From Elusimicrobia bacterium RIFOXYB2_FULL_49_7 (GTDB lineage Bacteria > Fibrobacterota > OXYB2-FULL-49-7): 13,865 nucleotides of DNA. Shown piece by piece: positions 6,085 through 13,628 of the stretch. The notes under the pieces were generated by a model, which had not been told where the DNA came from, did no database searches, and was given only the letters and a program-made list of their open reading frames with translations. Positions within the stretch are counted from its first letter, which is position 1. Every line of letters starts with the position of its first letter. The translations under genes were made by a program, and so were the position numbers. Location: NCBI GenBank assembly GCA_001800515.1, contig MGVN01000023.1, positions 28,246 to 42,110 on the forward strand, written 5' to 3'.

Positions 6085-7601
6085 CAATCGTTCGACCGAC
6101 AATATTATTTGTCATCGGATTCCTTTTTCTTTCTTGTGCCGATAAAAATCCGCTGGTTAACAACCCGCAAACCGGAAGTGTTTCTCCTAAAATCCTATAT
6201 AAAACCGCCGGCAATCAATCCAGCATCACTCTGCCTGCAGCCATCGCCAACCGGGCAGCACGGGTTCAACTCATGGTTCAATGGGGACAAAATCAAAAGA
6301 CGGAAAAAACCGTTCCCTACGGCGCCCACCAAATTTCCCTTGAAAACATCCCCATCGGCGAGGCTTTGCTTATTTTCAATGTCAAGGATGCCGACAATTT
6401 CACGATTTACCACGGCGAGACCCATGTTACCATACAAGCCGACATACAAATCAAACCCATCATCATGGCAGAACCGGTCCCAGCCGTTGCCCCTGCTCTC
6501 ACGGCCATACAGATCTGCGACATAAAAGTCCGTTTGGAATGGCCGCCGTGCGGATTGGCGGACCGCTATCGCATCTCCATTGAATCCGGGAGTCCGGGCA
6601 ATTGGTATCCGGAAAATAGTTTCGAAGTTCGGGAAGGGGAAGGCGTCCGCTATGATGAAGTAAAGCAAAAATTCTACATCATTGACAGTCTGATGGCCTA
6701 TATGACCGACATGTCTTATCGTTTTCAAATAACCGCCATATTCGGACTGAACCTGGAAAGCGATCTTTCCAATTGGGCACCGTTGACCATTCAAACCTTA
6801 GGCGTTGCATGCAATACGATTCCGCTGAATCGGTATCGGTTTGCAGGTTTGGTATTGGGCGCTATTACCACTGAGACCCATATCAACATCTTTACGGATA
6901 ATGGGACAGGTATGCCGGACAGCATGCCCTCCTATGCCCCAACCTATTCCTGGATAATGAAGGAGCACGGAGATTCCATGCAATTTGACTTCGGCACCCT
7001 TCCTGAAGGAGATTATTGGATTTACATTTATGACGGCTATTACATTGACAATACCAACTGGTCCACTGCCAAAAAAATCAATTCCTACACCCTTCCTCTT
7101 AATCGAGACTGGAATGACGCTCTTTTGCAGCTTCAATTCTCTCCCATTCTTTACGGAACGGGCAATAACCTTGCCGGAACATTGACCGGCGGAACAAGCA
7201 GTTATCAATACGCTTCTCTTTATTACTACAACGATGATTCGGATAGCGCTTATGCATTGGGCGACTATTTCTCAGACATGGCTGCTGGTTTTCTCATCTC
7301 AAATGTGCCGACCCTTTCACAGATGGCCTCGTTATTCGGAGTTTACTCTGATCCGACATACGACGGTTTCGAATTGTTTCTGATGAGCGATGAAGATAAC
7401 AACATGAATTTAAGCGCCGGCGATCGATATTACTGGGACAGTGTAACTGAATTTTATTGGGCAGGTGAGGTATTGGGCCCAACAAATTTAGGCAGCATTT
7501 ATTTAAACGAAACCGCAGTGGAGCCATCCGGCAAAATCCGGATTCTCGCTAAACCCGCCCCAGCCGTTGCCGGACTCGCTCGAGCTGTTCCGGGTCAGTA
7601 A
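6078..7601 (+). CDS. large lipoprotein of unknown function
   Basis: A 507-residue predicted lipoprotein I cannot place in a named family. The N-terminus has a hydrophobic signal ending LFLSC, with Cys20 as the candidate lipidation site; Phe at -3 makes the lipobox slightly non-canonical. The remainder appears to be beta-sandwich modules. An early module spans about 25-130. A fibronectin-III-like stretch spans about 152-240 (VRLEWPPCGLADRYRISIESG, then SYRFQITAIF). Two Tyr/Asp-rich segments follow (LPEGDYWIYIYDGYY near 313-327, and MSDEDNNMNLSAGDRYYW near 436-453). The acidic DxDNNxNLSAGD loop resembles calcium-binding loops. It starts inside the CsgG-like gene (7-nt overlap), so the two products probably act together at the envelope. 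Its last 53 bp overlap the convergent glycosyltransferase gene, so its final 17 residues are encoded antisense to that gene. Confidence 0.72.
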   Translation: MVAIVRPTILFVIGFLFLSCADKNPLVNNPQTGSVSPKILYKTAGNQSSITLPAAIANRAARVQLMVQWGQNQKTEKTVPYGAHQISLENIPIGEALLIFNVKDADNFTIYHGETHVTIQADIQIKPIIMAEPVPAVAPALTAIQICDIKVRLEWPPCGLADRYRISIESGSPGNWYPENSFEVREGEGVRYDEVKQKFYIIDSLMAYMTDMSYRFQITAIFGLNLESDLSNWAPLTIQTLGVACNTIPLNRYRFAGLVLGAITTETHINIFTDNGTGMPDSMPSYAPTYSWIMKEHGDSMQFDFGTLPEGDYWIYIYDGYYIDNTNWSTAKKINSYTLPLNRDWNDALLQLQFSPILYGTGNNLAGTLTGGTSSYQYASLYYYNDDSDSAYALGDYFSDMAAGFLISNVPTLSQMASLFGVYSDPTYDGFELFLMSDEDNNMNLSAGDRYYWDSVTEFYWAGEVLGPTNLGSIYLNETAVEPSGKIRILAKPAPAVAGLARAVPGQ

Positions 7602-8955
7602 GCAAGGGAAGCACGCGGCGATAAAGCGGAAGCGATAATTCGAACCGCTTCAGGTCGTCATACAAGTCAGCCAATAACAGCATCAGATCAGGCTGGTCCG
7701 GAAAACGGTCCAGCCCTAATTTTAAGGTATCCGCCGCATCCTGTGCAGAATTATTCAAAATAAACACCTTGGCCAATCCGTGAAAAGCAGCCCAATCTTT
7801 TGAAGCCGAATCATTCACCGCCGTCAGATATTCCTGTCCCGCCTTAATCGTATCCCCCATGCTTAAATAACGGTCTCCCCGTTCCGAGGGTAATACCTTG
7901 CGGCCGCTTTTAATTTCAATAGCCTTGTCCAGAATGTCAACGACCTTCTGTTTGTCACCCTTTTTCATATACAAGCCGCCCAAATGGGAGCAGGCATTAA
8001 TCTGAAGCATATGAACATCCACGGGTATCAAAACCGGCTTTTCCTGATAGGTCAGCACCTTTTCAAAACAGCGAATAGCCTCATCGGTCTTTTCCTCCAC
8101 TTCGGCCAATTCTCCCAGAATGGACCAGAGCTGGACATTATCCGGATTTTGCAACAGGGCCTTTTTAGCCCATAAACGGGATTGATTAAAATCTTTCAAC
8201 CGGCCATACAGTGAGGCCAAGGCAACCGGAACCGCCTGTGCAATATGTTCTTCGGCATGTTGCGCCAATGAAAATCGCAATGCCTTCTCATACCAAGGCA
8301 CCGCCTCTTGAAACCGGTCCAAATCAAGCAGATTACCCGCGTATGAATAGGCGATGACCGGATTATCGGGCCGTTCAACCACCTCTTTTTCCAGGATAGC
8401 CAGGTTGCGGATCTGTTTCTGTTTGACCACGTCGGGAGAGGAATAACCGGTATGCATGACCATGATATCCGTAAAAATCGTCTGAAAACCCGATTCCTGG
8501 AGCGACGGAAGAACCTGTTCATGCACACGATAACGGAAACGAGCTGTCGGATGGTTTGGGAAAAGACGAATCTGATTAAAAACAGATCCTAAAACTCCGT
8601 CCTGGGTATTTTTGATCATGAAACCAAAACAACGATCCGGTGCGGCACCGGAAATCAGTTGTTTTATCTTGGCCCCATTCACAGAATCAATCACATCATC
8701 CGCATCGGTCCAAAGCAGCCATGTCCCGGTAGCCTGCTCCAGAGAAAGGTTCCGGGCTTTGGAAAAATCCCCCTCCCAGCCCGTTTGAATGACTTTCGCA
8801 TGATACTGTCGGGCGATATCCGGGCTATTATCCGATGAACCGGTATCCACAACGATGATTTCATCCGCTACGCCACGGTAGGAAGCGAGACAGCGGTCGA
8901 GATAGGCCGCCTCATTTTTAACAATAAGACAAAGGGATAAAACAGGGCGTGTCAC
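7549..8955 (-). CDS. GT2 glycosyltransferase with TPR solenoid (third in operon)
   Basis: A 468-residue protein with an N-terminal GT2 (GT-A fold) domain and a C-terminal TPR-like region. Visible GT motifs are LSLCLIVKNE (6-15), VVDTGSSDN (35-43), FSKARNLSL and the metal/nucleotide-sugar motif DADD at Asp84-Asp87, preceded by Thr where the two paralogues have Leu. A shared family block follows: RLFP, then HEQVLPSL, then HTGY with His168. From about residue 200, helical pairs with TPR character repeat to the C-terminus, for example SILGELAEVEEKTDEAIRCF and DLMLLLADLYDDLKRFELSL. The donor sugar and acceptor are unknown; related TPR-GT2 proteins include peptide/protein glycosyltransferases. The start codon is GTG at 8955, overlapping the upstream gene's stop as GTGA (8952-8955). 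The 3' end overlaps the convergent lipoprotein gene. Confidence 0.88.
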   Translation of the reverse strand: MTRPVLSLCLIVKNEAAYLDRCLASYRGVADEIIVVDTGSSDNSPDIARQYHAKVIQTGWEGDFSKARNLSLEQATGTWLLWTDADDVIDSVNGAKIKQLISGAAPDRCFGFMIKNTQDGVLGSVFNQIRLFPNHPTARFRYRVHEQVLPSLQESGFQTIFTDIMVMHTGYSSPDVVKQKQIRNLAILEKEVVERPDNPVIAYSYAGNLLDLDRFQEAVPWYEKALRFSLAQHAEEHIAQAVPVALASLYGRLKDFNQSRLWAKKALLQNPDNVQLWSILGELAEVEEKTDEAIRCFEKVLTYQEKPVLIPVDVHMLQINACSHLGGLYMKKGDKQKVVDILDKAIEIKSGRKVLPSERGDRYLSMGDTIKAGQEYLTAVNDSASKDWAAFHGLAKVFILNNSAQDAADTLKLGLDRFPDQPDLMLLLADLYDDLKRFELSLPLYRRVLPLLTDPEQLERVRQRLGRV

Positions 8956-10379
8956 GAATCCGCCTTTTTCTGACGAGTTTCCAGCCGGTGCCCCATGTCC
9001 AGATAACGGTCCAGATCATTGCGGGCACGGTATAGCATCTTGAGCTGCTCCATGAAAAAAAGGCTTTCCGGGAAAAAGCTGAGTCCTTTTTCATAAAATC
9101 CCACGGCATCGTCCACTTTATCGATGCGTTCACTGACCTCACCCAGACGTTGATAGGCCCGTTCATCCAATCCCGGAAAACGGGTGAGCGACTCACTGTA
9201 CCATCGGATGGCTTCTCGCAGATTACCTTCGTCCAGAAAGGTCTCTCCAATGTCACCGGGCAGATCGTGAAAATTGGAATGCGCCTCAAAAAGAGAGGTG
9301 TATAAACGACGGGCCTCGCCGAACCGTCCGGCTTTTCGGTGGAGATGGCCCAACCGCACCTGCGACTTGGCTTTGAGCGCTTTGTGATCCGTTGGGGTGG
9401 TGGAAACCACTTCCGGTGCTTGATGGGCTGCTTCATAATAGCGAAAGGCATCGTCCCAGCGGCCCGCTTCATAGGCGATTTCGCCGCCTAAAAAGAGGAG
9501 TTCCAATTTTCCGGGTGCCAAAGCAAGCCCCTTCTCCACCCATTCCAGCGCCTCCGGATAACGCAGCAGGTTCTTATACCCCAGCGCAAGGGTGACCGGC
9601 ATATAATCGTGGATATCCTGTTGCTTTTCCCGGCCGCCGGGCAAATCAAAAACCTTTTGATAAACCGCTATTCCCTTTTCCCACTCCTCGACAATGAAAA
9701 AGGTATCGCCATACGCGGCCAAATAATTGGGGTCTCCCGGAAAATTAGCCATATCCTCTTCCAGGATGCGCCGGTTGCGTAACGCCTTTTCTTTTTTCTT
9801 ATCCGTCTCAAAATAACCGGTATGCGTGATTTCCACCTCCGGCAAATACATAAAACGATATCCGGTACGTTTTAAGCTGGGGGAAACCTGTTCATGAATC
9901 CGTTTTTCAAAGCGGACCCGCTTGTCGTTTGGAAACATCCGAATCTGCATGAACAGATCACCCAGACCGCCGGCTTTGACGTTTCGAACCTGAAAGCCGA
10001 ACGCGGTGTCCAGGTTGATGATTTCCGTTTTAAGGCGGCGCAAGCTCGCCACACATTTCTCATCCAGCCGATCATCCGCATCCAACCAGAGAATCCAGGA
10101 GGAGGTGGCATTATCCAAGGAAAGGTTTCTGGAAAAACTGAAGTCATCGCGCCACTCGGAACGAATGATCTTGGCGCCAAAAGAGCGGGCGATTTCTACG
10201 GTATCATCCGTGGAACCGGTATCCACTATAATGATTTCATCCACCGCCGGCGCCGCACTTTTCAGACAATCCGGCAACATGGCCGCTTCGTTTTTCACAA
10301 TCATGCATAAAGAAAGCGTGCGCGGGGGAAAGGGGGACGGACGATTGCCGGGTAAATTCGGTTTGGTCAGTTTGGCCAT
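8952..10379 (-). CDS. GT2 glycosyltransferase with TPR solenoid (second in operon)
   Basis: A 475-residue paralogue of its two neighbours. A Pro-rich N-terminal extension of about 16 residues (KPNLPGNRPSPFPP) precedes the GT2 domain. Motifs are LSLCMIVKNE (22-31), IIVDTGSTDDT (50-60), FSRNLSL and LDADD with Asp100-Asp103. The conserved later block is RMFP, HEQVSPSL and HTGY with His186, followed by a Lys-rich KKKEKALRNRRILEEDM helix. From about residue 215, TPR-like helix pairs continue to the end, for example LAAYGDTFFIVEEWEKGIAV and VRLGHLHRKAGRFGEARRLY. There is no signal peptide or membrane segment, so it should act on the cytoplasmic side. Its ATG is 2 nt after the upstream paralogue's stop with no clear ribosome-binding site, which implies coupling. 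Substrate unknown. Confidence 0.89.
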   Translation of the reverse strand: MAKLTKPNLPGNRPSPFPPRTLSLCMIVKNEAAMLPDCLKSAAPAVDEIIIVDTGSTDDTVEIARSFGAKIIRSEWRDDFSFSRNLSLDNATSSWILWLDADDRLDEKCVASLRRLKTEIINLDTAFGFQVRNVKAGGLGDLFMQIRMFPNDKRVRFEKRIHEQVSPSLKRTGYRFMYLPEVEITHTGYFETDKKKEKALRNRRILEEDMANFPGDPNYLAAYGDTFFIVEEWEKGIAVYQKVFDLPGGREKQQDIHDYMPVTLALGYKNLLRYPEALEWVEKGLALAPGKLELLFLGGEIAYEAGRWDDAFRYYEAAHQAPEVVSTTPTDHKALKAKSQVRLGHLHRKAGRFGEARRLYTSLFEAHSNFHDLPGDIGETFLDEGNLREAIRWYSESLTRFPGLDERAYQRLGEVSERIDKVDDAVGFYEKGLSFFPESLFFMEQLKMLYRARNDLDRYLDMGHRLETRQKKADS

Positions 10380-10381
10380 GG

Positions 10382-11878
10382 TTACAAGGTTTTCAGAAAA
10401 TCGCGCGCGCCGCTGTTTTCCGGATGGCGGGCCAAAATAGCTTCCGCTTCCAGGCGGGCACCCAAACGATCCCCTTGGCTTTTCAACATATTGGCACGAA
10501 AAAAACGAAGCGTCGGTGCATCCCCGATTTGATCGATAATCTTTCGGAGGAAATCGGAACCGCGCGAATACTCCTTCAATTCAAAGATGGCGTCCACATA
10601 GTTGTTCTGGGCGCTGATACAGTGAGGATCTTTTTCCATGGCTTCTTCCCACTTCATCACCGCACGATCCCGTCGGGCGATTCCCCATAAAACCACCCCG
10701 AAATCGGAGAGTCCTTCAGCAGACAGCTCACCGGCCGCTTCCGCCTTGGCCAGAAAATAAACGGCCCTGGACAGATTCTGCGCCTTCAGGGCCGCATACC
10801 CGGCACTGGCATATTGATAGGCAGCATAGCCGAGTTTCTCCTCGGATTCAATATATAACTTTAGGGCCTCTTCAAACTCACCGCGCACAAAATGAAGATT
10901 GGCGATATAGGCATACGCATTCGCCTTCATGCCCGTATAATCACTGGCGACAGTGGAAATATCCGGTTCTTTGAGAATGACCAGTTGAAACATGGCCTTA
11001 ACGGCAGTCACATCTTTTTCGTCGAGTGCGATACGGCCGAGATAATAATAAGCTGCAATCTTTTCAGGAAACCGCTCCACACTGCGGCGAAACCAAATCT
11101 TGGCGTTCTCGTAATCCCTCATTTCATAATAAGCCGTGCCGATGAAAATGGGAACCGAACGGAAAACGTCCTGCTGGGTCTTTTCACCGTCCGGCAAAGC
11201 CAGAATTTCCTGATAAAGCTTTAAAGCAGAGGCGTAATCTTTTAACTGGAAATGAGTGTGCCCCAGTTCCATGATAACGGCCGGATCATGAGGAAAACGA
11301 TGATACTCCTCCGTCAGAAGCGTCAGATTGCGGCGGACCTTTTCACGGCGTTTTTCCGCATCACTATAACCGGTATGCGTGATCCGGATTTCACAGGTTT
11401 TAACAGGCAAACCGCTTTGAGCCACAGTGGGGGTGAGACTTTCATGAATTTTTCCTTGAAAACGGATATCCTTCCGTTTTGGGAATAGTCTTACCTGCCG
11501 AAATTCCTGGGCTTTGCGCCCTTCATAAAGGTTTTCAATGATGAACAAATAAGCCGCCGGATCGCCATGGAGAAGCCGCCTGATTTTGCCATGTTCTATA
11601 TCCGCCAACCGATCGTCCGCATCCAGCCATAACAACCACTGCCCTGAAGCCTCTTCTATGGAACGGTTGCGTGCTCTGGAAAAATCGTCCTGCCAGGGGT
11701 CGGAAATCACCTTGGCGCCACAGGCACGGGCAATAGCCACCGTGTTGTCCGTTGACCCGGTATCGACAATAAGGATTTCATCGGCCAACCCTTTGACGCA
11801 TTCCAGGCAATGCGAAAGCTCCTGTTCCTCGTTCTTCACAATCATGATAACGGAAAGTAAGGGCAACATGGCTGTCAC
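10382..11878 (-). CDS. GT2 glycosyltransferase with TPR solenoid (first in operon)
   Basis: A 498-residue cytoplasmic protein, the first gene of the three-gene operon. The GT2 domain shows LLSVIMIVKNEEQ (7-19), IVDTGSTDNT (37-46), FSRARNRSIEEA and LDADD with Asp86-Asp89. The shared block RLFP, KIHESLTP and HTGY (His168) follows, with KRREKVRRNLTLL. The C-terminal two thirds is TPR-like, for example IMELGHTHFQLKDYASALKL, YYYLGRIALDEKDVTAVKAM and YIANLHFVRGEFEEALKLY. TPR arrays commonly bind protein partners, so a protein acceptor is plausible but not shown. The start is ambiguous: GTG 11878 has AGG 8 nt upstream, while ATG 11869 lies 9 nt further in; either gives an intact GT2 domain. It is divergent from the T9SS cargo gene. 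Confidence 0.88.
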   Translation of the reverse strand: MTAMLPLLSVIMIVKNEEQELSHCLECVKGLADEILIVDTGSTDNTVAIARACGAKVISDPWQDDFSRARNRSIEEASGQWLLWLDADDRLADIEHGKIRRLLHGDPAAYLFIIENLYEGRKAQEFRQVRLFPKRKDIRFQGKIHESLTPTVAQSGLPVKTCEIRITHTGYSDAEKRREKVRRNLTLLTEEYHRFPHDPAVIMELGHTHFQLKDYASALKLYQEILALPDGEKTQQDVFRSVPIFIGTAYYEMRDYENAKIWFRRSVERFPEKIAAYYYLGRIALDEKDVTAVKAMFQLVILKEPDISTVASDYTGMKANAYAYIANLHFVRGEFEEALKLYIESEEKLGYAAYQYASAGYAALKAQNLSRAVYFLAKAEAAGELSAEGLSDFGVVLWGIARRDRAVMKWEEAMEKDPHCISAQNNYVDAIFELKEYSRGSDFLRKIIDQIGDAPTLRFFRANMLKSQGDRLGARLEAEAILARHPENSGARDFLKTL

Positions 11879-11921
11879 AAATATAACCTATTGATTTTTA
11901 TTAAGCAAGAACGGATATCGC

Positions 11922-11951
11922 ATAATGAATTTACCCTAAGCATGTTCTCAA
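11922..11951 (-). promoter_or_regulatory. weak candidate promoter of the TPR-glycosyltransferase operon
   Basis: On the minus strand, TTGAGA (complement of 11946-11951), an 18-nt spacer and CATTAT (complement of 11922-11927) make a plausible sigma70-type promoter. It would give a leader of about 37 nt to GTG 11878. The match is moderate and was found by eye; other AT-rich hexamers nearby could serve equally well. Confidence 0.3.
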
Positions 11952-11988
11952 AGAAACATCCTTCTTGCAACACGGAATCTAAAATAAA

Positions 11989-12017
11989 TTGACAATATTA
12001 TGGACAATATATATATT
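11989..12017 (+). promoter_or_regulatory. strong sigma70-type promoter for the T9SS cargo gene
   Basis: A consensus -35 TTGACA (11989-11994), an exact 17-nt spacer and -10 TATATT (12012-12017) are followed by a start region near 12024. The predicted leader is about 58 nt and carries a hairpin and a perfect Shine-Dalgarno sequence. Together with a dedicated terminator, this marks a self-contained and probably well-expressed unit. The 203-nt gap (11879-12081) separates two divergent units and holds no further gene that I can see. Confidence 0.72.
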
Positions 12018-12035
12018 AACTTCTAATGTTGATCT

Positions 12036-12056
12036 TTATTCGTTGAGGACGAATAA
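12036..12056 (+). promoter_or_regulatory. 5'UTR hairpin ahead of the cargo gene
   Basis: A perfect 7-bp inverted repeat, TTATTCG (12036-12042) and CGAATAA (12050-12056), encloses the loop TTGAGGA. It lies between the predicted transcription start and the ribosome-binding site, so it would form in the mRNA leader. There is no T-run, so it is not a terminator; a role in mRNA stability or as a binding site is possible. Confidence 0.5.
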
Positions 12057-12070
12057 CTTTAAACCTTCAA

Positions 12071-12078
12071 AGGAGGAG
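12071..12078 (+). promoter_or_regulatory. consensus ribosome-binding site deciding the ATG at 12082
   Basis: AGGAGGAG at 12071-12078 places its AGGAGG core 5 nt before ATG 12082. This selects 12082 as the start, rather than the in-frame upstream codon at 11989, which lies inside the -35 element of the promoter. Confidence 0.8.
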
Positions 12079-12081
12079 AGA

Positions 12082-13239
12082 ATGAAAAAAGTTCTCATCA
12101 GTCTGATGGCCTTGGCTTTCTTGGCTACTGCCGTCTCCGCGGAAACGCATGTATTCTGGTACAAGGCCCTTGCCAACAACTATTCCATCACGGACAGCCT
12201 TGAAGGCTCCGCTCCGGGTGCCATTCTGGGCCCCAACCTTCCGGCAGATGCTATTGTTCATGAAGGCATGATTGCCAGCAACTGCAAAAGAGCGAGTGAG
12301 TTTGAAATTGTTATGGGTAATGGCGATCCCACTTATAACACGAATCCCGCCCGTTACGGCCGAAGCGCTGCCGTATGGTCAAAAGACTTGAATGAAATGG
12401 TTTCAACGGACACCAGTCTCATTACCTCCGCAAAAATCCGTGGTGAATACCAGGATGGATGGAGTGATAACTCTCTTTGCAATGCCGGACAGCTCCACTT
12501 TAAAATTGGGGTAGTTGATTTTGGGCCCCAATTAACCAGCTACTGGGGCGGGCCCGAATACGTCACAGAGGATGCTGCCTGGCAGGATTACAACAATACC
12601 TTGGATTATGCTGGTACGGTTATTCTGGCGGCACAAGAAATCGTCACCTTTACCGCACCGGCTGCTCGTCCCCAATCCGGCGAGGAACCTTCCCTGCTCG
12701 ATAAACAGTTTTTTGAACTGGACGTAACGGATCAGGTTAAATGGATATTGGCCAACACCTGTGATAATAAAGGCTCTCACAGCGGCCAATACGCTCTCTG
12801 CATGTTGGCGGATGCGACCAACAGCGTTTATATCGGCAAAGTAGCTCTCTACGCCCGGGAAACATGTGTTATCGCTCCTCTAAGCTCTGACGCACCATGG
12901 ACCACAGACGGCAACACGGTTCATTTGGTAGTGGAAACAGCTGCCGGCTCCCTGGTTGATGCCGTTGAACAAACCGGGTATATTAAGAGCGCTCCGCGCC
13001 TGGAACTTGCCAGCATGCCGAACCCCATGACCGGTTCTGCTAATCTTTATTACAATACGCTCGGTCAAAAAGGTTCCATCAAGATCTTTTCTACGAACGG
13101 CAAGCAGATATTTTCTTCTGCTGTCTCCGGTCAGGGTTCCATCAAATGGAATGCCAAAGACCTTTCCAGCGGAATTTATGCCTACCGCTTAACGGTCGGC
13201 AATCAGGTCATTTCCAAGACCCTGATTCTGATGAAATAG
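12082..13239 (+). CDS. secreted protein with type IX secretion C-terminal sorting domain
   Basis: A 385-residue exported protein. It begins with a classical signal peptide (MKKVLISLMALAFLATAVSA, cleaved before Glu-Thr-His) for Sec export. The C-terminal 79 residues (about 307-385) look like a type A T9SS/Por sorting domain. They include PNPMTGSANLYY, GSIKIFSTNGKQIF, KDLSSGIYAYRLTVG and a final strand ending in Lys (VISKTLILMK). Such domains direct proteins across the outer membrane and are usually cleaved, with the cargo attached to the surface or released. The central 280 residues have no family I can name. They look like beta-sandwich, and an LDVTDQVKWIL segment followed by HSGQYALCMLAD recalls DNRLRE-type carbohydrate- or wall-associated domains, which is only a resemblance. 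The gene stands alone, with its own strong promoter, ribosome-binding site and terminator. Confidence 0.82.
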   Translation: MKKVLISLMALAFLATAVSAETHVFWYKALANNYSITDSLEGSAPGAILGPNLPADAIVHEGMIASNCKRASEFEIVMGNGDPTYNTNPARYGRSAAVWSKDLNEMVSTDTSLITSAKIRGEYQDGWSDNSLCNAGQLHFKIGVVDFGPQLTSYWGGPEYVTEDAAWQDYNNTLDYAGTVILAAQEIVTFTAPAARPQSGEEPSLLDKQFFELDVTDQVKWILANTCDNKGSHSGQYALCMLADATNSVYIGKVALYARETCVIAPLSSDAPWTTDGNTVHLVVETAAGSLVDAVEQTGYIKSAPRLELASMPNPMTGSANLYYNTLGQKGSIKIFSTNGKQIFSSAVSGQGSIKWNAKDLSSGIYAYRLTVGNQVISKTLILMK

Positions 13240-13261
13240 TTTGTCAACGTCATTGACACAT

Positions 13262-13294
13262 AAAAAAAGACCGGACTTTGTCCGGTCTTTTTTT
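13262..13294 (+). terminator. intrinsic terminator of the T9SS cargo gene
   Basis: GACCGGAC (13269-13276), loop TTT, GTCCGGTC (13280-13287), then a run of seven T (13288-13294). The 8-bp GC-rich stem is extended by A/T pairs from the preceding A-run, so it could also terminate transcription arriving from the opposite side. It starts 22 nt after the stop codon. Confidence 0.93.
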
Positions 13295-13628
13295 ATTATC
13301 TTCAAAATCATGCGTCTTTTTATCAATCAACAATCAAAAATGACCGCCGCGTCAGACCGCGTGTTGCAGTGCACCGCAGCACGCTCCACGCCTTGCCTGT
13401 CCGCGGTGTCACTGCTTTTAATTAGTTCAGGGCTGTAACTTTGTTGCGGCCCGTTATCCGCACCTCCATAGACAAGTTCCTCAAATGTGTGGGGCAGAAA
13501 TGTTTGTGGGATATTCATGCAAACAACGTGGCTTCTGACCCCCGTGGTCCACAGGCAATGGGTGTTCACGATTTCTAAAAGGCTGCGCATCTATTAGCGT
13601 AGCCTCAAGCAGAAACGAGAAAAGGCGG
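13295..13628. other. intergenic stretch with no convincing gene
   Basis: After the terminator there are about 330 nt without a gene I can support. Short open frames exist on both strands (for example 13426-13578 on + and 13327-13590 on -), but none has a recognisable motif or ribosome-binding site. The stretch contains a GC-rich hairpin at 13359-13384 and leads into a transposase remnant, so it may be decayed mobile-element DNA. Confidence 0.5.
13359..13384. repeat. imperfect 9-bp inverted repeat (hairpin)
   Basis: GCGTGTTGC (13359-13367) and GCAGCACGC (13376-13384) pair over 9 bp with one G-T wobble around the 8-nt loop AGTGCACC. It has no T-run, so it is not a terminator. It lies between the cargo-gene terminator and the IS91-like scrap and could be part of a mobile-element end, but that is a guess. 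Confidence 0.4.

Noticed and set aside
6195..6794. 199-codon antisense open frame within the large lipoprotein gene
   Set aside because: Despite its length it shows no domain. The sense strand has a lipoprotein signal, coupling to the upstream gene and coherent beta-sandwich character.
11989..12081. 31-codon N-terminal extension of the T9SS cargo gene
   Set aside because: It spans the consensus promoter and leader, would bury the signal peptide, and lacks a ribosome-binding site, whereas AGGAGG precedes ATG 12082.
13241..13438. 65-codon open frame after the cargo gene
   Set aside because: It runs through the intrinsic terminator and has no ribosome-binding site or family resemblance.
13359..13460. 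integron attC-like recombination site
   Set aside because: The hairpin and nearby GTTATCC and AACA strings prompted a check, but the RYYYAAC / GTTRRRY core pair was not found at the right spacing and no integrase or cassette is present.
13327..13590. 87-codon minus-strand open frame
   Set aside because: It has no motif or convincing start, and lies in apparently decayed DNA next to a transposase remnant. I could not exclude it, but cannot support it.
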